The notes under the pieces are model-generated. The model worked only from the letters and a program-made list of their open reading frames with translations. It had not been told where the DNA came from and did not search any database. The position numbers were made by a program, and so were the translations under genes. A stretch of DNA of 64,000 nt from Alphaproteobacteria bacterium (lineage in GTDB: Bacteria > Pseudomonadota > Alphaproteobacteria > JANQMY01). The stretch is from positions 496,001 through 560,000 of the forward strand of contig JANQPL010000004.1 in the NCBI GenBank assembly GCA_028289425.1, read 5' to 3'. Of the stretch, positions 60,904 through 64,000 are shown piece by piece (the stretch's first letter is position 1; every line of letters starts with the position of its first letter).

Positions 60904-62736
60904 ATGCAGATTAGGAATTCGACGACGGCCACGGGACCGATTGTTTCCGTCTTGCAACGGATCGATGTTCTCTGCGACGTCGATATCGATGTTGATTATG
61001 ACCGCGCCATGCGGTTCCGGACGCTCATTATACTGAGTGCGACGCTGGTATCGGCAATTACCTTAGCGGTAGTGATCTCTGCGGTCGTGTCACCAGTCAT
61101 AACGACGTCGAAAGTCACGGGCTTGTTTGTTGCGATGTCAATCGCGGCGGCGCCCGTCTGGGCCGTCAGCAAGAAGACGCTGGATGGGCCAGGCTGGCTG
61201 TTGTGCATCACGTCGTTTATCGGACTCATCCTCGCCTGCTTTATGAATAATGGGGTGGATGCCCATTTGCTTGTCTATCTGCCCATATGTCCCGCCATCG
61301 CCGGACTTTTGATCAGTACGCGGGCCGCCGTGGCCGTCGGTGTGTCGACAGTGCCGTTAATCCTGTTCATGGGATCGGACCTGGGTATTCAGCTCACGCG
61401 GCAGACCGAATACACGCCTGAGGATCTGACGTGGATGAGGACCATTTCAGCAGCCATTGCCATGAGCTGCGCCATCGTCCTGTCCGCCGGCTACTCGGCG
61501 TTGTTTTCCGGAGCCGTGGTTCGTTTGCAAAAGTCGCGCGACGAAGCAACGCGCGCCAACGAGGCAAAAAGCCAGTTTCTGGCAAATATGAGCCATGAAT
61601 TACGCACGCCGCTCAACGGTGTGGTTGCGGTTGCCGGATCGCTCGCCAAAACCGATCTCGACGGTCATCAACGCGAAATGGCGGACCTAATCGTTTCGTC
61701 CGGCCATACGCTGGAACGCTTAGTGACTGACGTGCTGGACGTTTCAAAGATTGAAGCCGGCCGACTTGAATTGGAAGAGATCACATTCGACCTGCGCCAG
61801 ACATTACAATCTGTGTTCGAACTATTCTCCGTTCAGGCCGACAATAAGGGGATAGCGCTTGAGCTTTCGTTCAACGAAGAAGCGCGCGGCACGTTTATCG
61901 GTGATCCCACACGCCTCAAACAGGTCGCGTCGAACCTGATATCGAATGCGCTCAAATTTACCCCGACCGGTAGCGTACGGGTCTGTGTGTCGGCCCAAGG
62001 TGTGAACGACGCCCAAGCGGATGTAACATTACGGGTTGAAGACACGGGCATCGGCATGTCGCCGGAACAATTGGACGCCCTGTTTGCACCGTTCACTCAA
62101 GCGGATTCGACCATCAATAGGCGGTTCGGCGGCACCGGTCTTGGCTTATATATCTGCAAGTCGATCATGGCTGCAATGAACGGCACCATCAACGTCCGCT
62201 CTACGCCCGGGGCAGGGTCTGTCTTTGAAGCAAGTTTCCCGCTGCAGCGGGACCGCTCCCTTGAAGCTTACGACGCTCAGCACAACGCCCGGAAAAGCGA
62301 CGACAGCGTCTGTCCGGTCAGATCGGCCTCTCGTCGTCTGCGCATTTTGCTTGCGGAGGATCACGCAACCAATCGCAAAATCGTGGAGCTCATTCTGGGG
62401 CCTCTGGGCGTCGACATAACAGCCGTGGAAAATGGTGAGGAAGCGATTCTTGCCTTCGAGACCGGACGGTTCGATCTCATTCTGATGGACATGCAGATGC
62501 CGGTCATGGACGGGCTAAGCGCCACCGCCGCCATTCGGCGTCTTGAGGAAGAAGGGAACCGGACGCGAGTGCCGATCGCCATGCTGACCGCCAATGCCAT
62601 GGGCAGCCATGTGGAAGAGGCATTGAGCGCCGGTGCCGACATACATATTTCCAAGCCCGTAACACCGGATAGTCTGATTACTGAAGTTGTGGATCTGATG
62701 AAGAGCTACGGCCATGGGTCGATCATCGCGGCTTGA
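60904..62736 (+). CDS. Membrane hybrid sensor histidine kinase/response regulator
   Basis: 610 residues from the ATG at 60904; a TTG at 60817 gives an odd N-terminus. About six hydrophobic helices occupy residues ~35-210. Then come the dimerisation/phosphoacceptor domain [20 protein letters not shown] (His in [10 protein letters not shown]), the ATPase domain ([47 protein letters not shown]) and a receiver domain ([31 protein letters not shown], phosphoacceptor Asp in [11 protein letters not shown], Lys in ISKPVTPD). The next gene encodes a related kinase. The signal is unknown. Confidence 0.92.
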   Translation: MQIRNSTTATGPIVSVLQRIDVLCDVDIDVDYDRAMRFRTLIILSATLVSAITLAVVISAVVSPVITTSKVTGLFVAMSIAAAPVWAVSKKTLDGPGWLLCITSFIGLILACFMNNGVDAHLLVYLPICPAIAGLLISTRAAVAVGVSTVPLILFMGSDLGIQLTRQTEYTPEDLTWMRTISAAIAMSCAIVLSAGYSALFSGAVVRLQKSRDEATRANEAKSQFLANMSHELRTPLNGVVAVAGSLAKTDLDGHQREMADLIVSSGHTLERLVTDVLDVSKIEAGRLELEEITFDLRQTLQSVFELFSVQADNKGIALELSFNEEARGTFIGDPTRLKQVASNLISNALKFTPTGSVRVCVSAQGVNDAQADVTLRVEDTGIGMSPEQLDALFAPFTQADSTINRRFGGTGLGLYICKSIMAAMNGTINVRSTPGAGSVFEASFPLQRDRSLEAYDAQHNARKSDDSVCPVRSASRRLRILLAEDHATNRKIVELILGPLGVDITAVENGEEAILAFETGRFDLILMDMQMPVMDGLSATAAIRRLEEEGNRTRVPIAMLTANAMGSHVEEALSAGADIHISKPVTPDSLITEVVDLMKSYGHGSIIAA

Positions 62737-62774
62737 GGCGGAGACCTTATGGCGGCACAGCGGAATGCGGCAAC

Positions 62775-64000
62775 ATGACTGAATTGGCCCAAACTTCCGT
62801 CCCAAATTGGGGGCATCGTGCCATTCGCTTGATCGATCGTGCCTGCGGCGTCGACCCCGCCGTTGATCACGATTTGGCGATCAAATTTCGCATGCTCATC
62901 ATCATGACCGTCATTTGTCTTACGGTGCTGGTCGCCGTGCTCGCTTCTGCGTTTTCCCTATCGATAGCTCTCACGCAGCCCAAGATTGTCGGCTTGGTGG
63001 TTCTGGTCGCCTATCTGATTATTCTGGCGATCGCTTTCCGGACCAAGAAACTAATGCTCCCGGCCACATTGTTTAGTGCACTGACATTGTTTGGAATAAT
63101 TCACGGATGCGTTTTGAACGGCGGATTGACGGCCCAGTTCATCGTCAGTTTGCCGCTGGTTGCCGTCCTGGCCGGGTGGTTGATTAATGCGCGCGCAGGG
63201 TATCTCGCCGGCGGCATCTCTATCGCAGCGATCATCATTATGGGGACAGATTTGAGTGCGGGGTTGGTTCGCACACCTGACTTCACCTCGGATCAGATGG
63301 TTTTTATGCGCATGGTTACCGCAATCGGCACGACCATCGCCGCTCTCGTCGTTGTGCAGTGTTTTCAGCTGGTGTCGCGTGAAGCCTTGGCGCGCGTCCG
63401 CGACTCGCGGGACGCGGAAGCGCGGGCGAACCGGGCGAAAAGCGAGTTCCTCGCCAATATGAGCCACGAGATTCGCACGCCCCTCAACGGAATTGTCGCC
63501 GTGGCGGGAACGTTGAACAAGACAGATCTCACGTCGTCTCAACAGGAAATGGTTGACTTGGTTACGTCGTCCGGCGAAACGCTGGAAAGACTTTTGTCAG
63601 ACATACTGGATGTGTCCAAGATTGATGCCGGGCGCCTGGCAATTGAAAATGTTGTATTCGATCTTGAGCGTACGATACACGCAGCTGCCGATTTATTCCG
63701 CGCTAGTGCCGCGGCAAAAGGCCTCGAGCTTCAAACCAACTTCAACGCCCAATCGCGCGGGCTGTTTCTGGGCGACCCAACCCGCATCAAACAAATCGTG
63801 TCCAACCTCTTGTCAAATGCAGTGAAGTTCACATCGGTCGGCACGGTCACTTTGACAGTCGATGTGATTGAGGAGCCGGCGACCGGCACCACGTTTCACA
63901 TTATTGTCGAAGATACAGGCGTGGGGTTTGACACCCAGAGCCTTTCGTTTTTGTTCGATCCGTTCACCCAAGCCGACAGTTCCATCAACCGCCGGTTTGG
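62775..64000 (+). CDS. Second membrane sensor histidine kinase, 3' end beyond window
   Basis: At least 408 residues from ATG 62775 ([20 protein letters not shown]) with no stop before the window edge. It has about six hydrophobic segments ([38 protein letters not shown] and others), then [57 protein letters not shown] and [31 protein letters not shown]. It is clearly paralogous to the kinase just upstream, 38 bases away, with the same layout, so the pair is a tandem duplication. A receiver domain probably follows outside the window. Confidence 0.9.
   Translation, partial: MTELAQTSVPNWGHRAIRLIDRACGVDPAVDHDLAIKFRMLIIMTVICLTVLVAVLASAFSLSIALTQPKIVGLVVLVAYLIILAIAFRTKKLMLPATLFSALTLFGIIHGCVLNGGLTAQFIVSLPLVAVLAGWLINARAGYLAGGISIAAIIIMGTDLSAGLVRTPDFTSDQMVFMRMVTAIGTTIAALVVVQCFQLVSREALARVRDSRDAEARANRAKSEFLANMSHEIRTPLNGIVAVAGTLNKTDLTSSQQEMVDLVTSSGETLERLLSDILDVSKIDAGRLAIENVVFDLERTIHAAADLFRASAAAKGLELQTNFNAQSRGLFLGDPTRIKQIVSNLLSNAVKFTSVGTVTLTVDVIEEPATGTTFHIIVEDTGVGFDTQSLSFLFDPFTQADSSINRRF

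Noticed and set aside
1-64000. CRISPR, tRNA, rRNA, prophage or phage-defence island
   Set aside because: I looked and saw no repeat-spacer arrays, tRNA-like cloverleaves, integrase with attachment sites (the only tyrosine recombinase is housekeeping XerD) or defence gene sets; the ParDE-like pair alone is not an island.

Overview
The window reads as a piece of an alphaproteobacterial chromosome. It is fairly GC-rich, genes are tightly packed and often joined by 4-base ATGA overlaps, and several gene orders are classic for the class: a SUV3-type helicase, S4-domain protein, FdxA, CarD and RpoH; a J-domain protein followed by CobS and CobT; and aroK, aroB and a CorC-like gene. ECF41 sigma factor, CobST-type cobaltochelatase and an Anbu operon fit the same picture. 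I cannot name a genus from sequence alone. No rRNA, tRNA, CRISPR array or prophage was seen.

Layout. 1-8571 (minus): one long operon, read right to left, of four glycosyltransferases, a histidine phosphatase, a small membrane protein and a peptide-type ABC importer whose binding protein runs off the window. 8776-12019 (plus): divergent from it, a very unusual 911-residue ABC exporter-like protein with a degraded nucleotide site, followed by a stand-alone cyclic-nucleotide-binding protein. 12031-21795: accessory genes (cupin enzyme with divergent LysR regulator, S-formylglutathione hydrolase, ParDE-like toxin-antitoxin pair, cation exporter with a MerR-controlled promoter, exonuclease III, a 280-bp structured palindromic element, SDR and luciferase-like oxidoreductases, lactonase-like hydrolase, small membrane proteins). 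21984-26402: the Anbu operon (ATP-grasp, alpha-E, transglutaminase, Anbu protease homologue) followed by a second cyclic-nucleotide-binding protein. 26512-34479: His-rich secreted protein, two large tandem hairpins, a 1079-residue secreted protein of unknown role, nucleoside phosphorylase plus nucleoside transporter, a lipase-like hydrolase and an F420-type oxidoreductase.

34658-64000 is mostly housekeeping: accA; an AhpD-like gene and ECF41 sigma factor with a recognisable ECF41 target promoter; xerD with a large secreted protein and a 46-residue membrane peptide; aroK-aroB-corC; bolA; J-domain protein, cobS, cobT and an esterase-like protein; VUT-family transporter; rpmB; helicase, S4-TerB fusion, fdxA, carD and rpoH; a crotonase, M48 protease, nuclease and acetyltransferase; and two tandem, related membrane histidine kinases, the second cut by the window edge.

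The most promising candidate for something undescribed is the divergent surface-glycan locus at 1-12019. A multi-glycosyltransferase operon faces an ABC exporter-like protein that keeps the ABC fold landmarks but has lost the residues that bind Mg and hydrolyse ATP, carries an insertion of about 330 residues with internal repeats, and is followed by a cNMP-sensor-type protein. This suggests a nucleotide-sensing or structural role rather than ordinary ATP-driven export.
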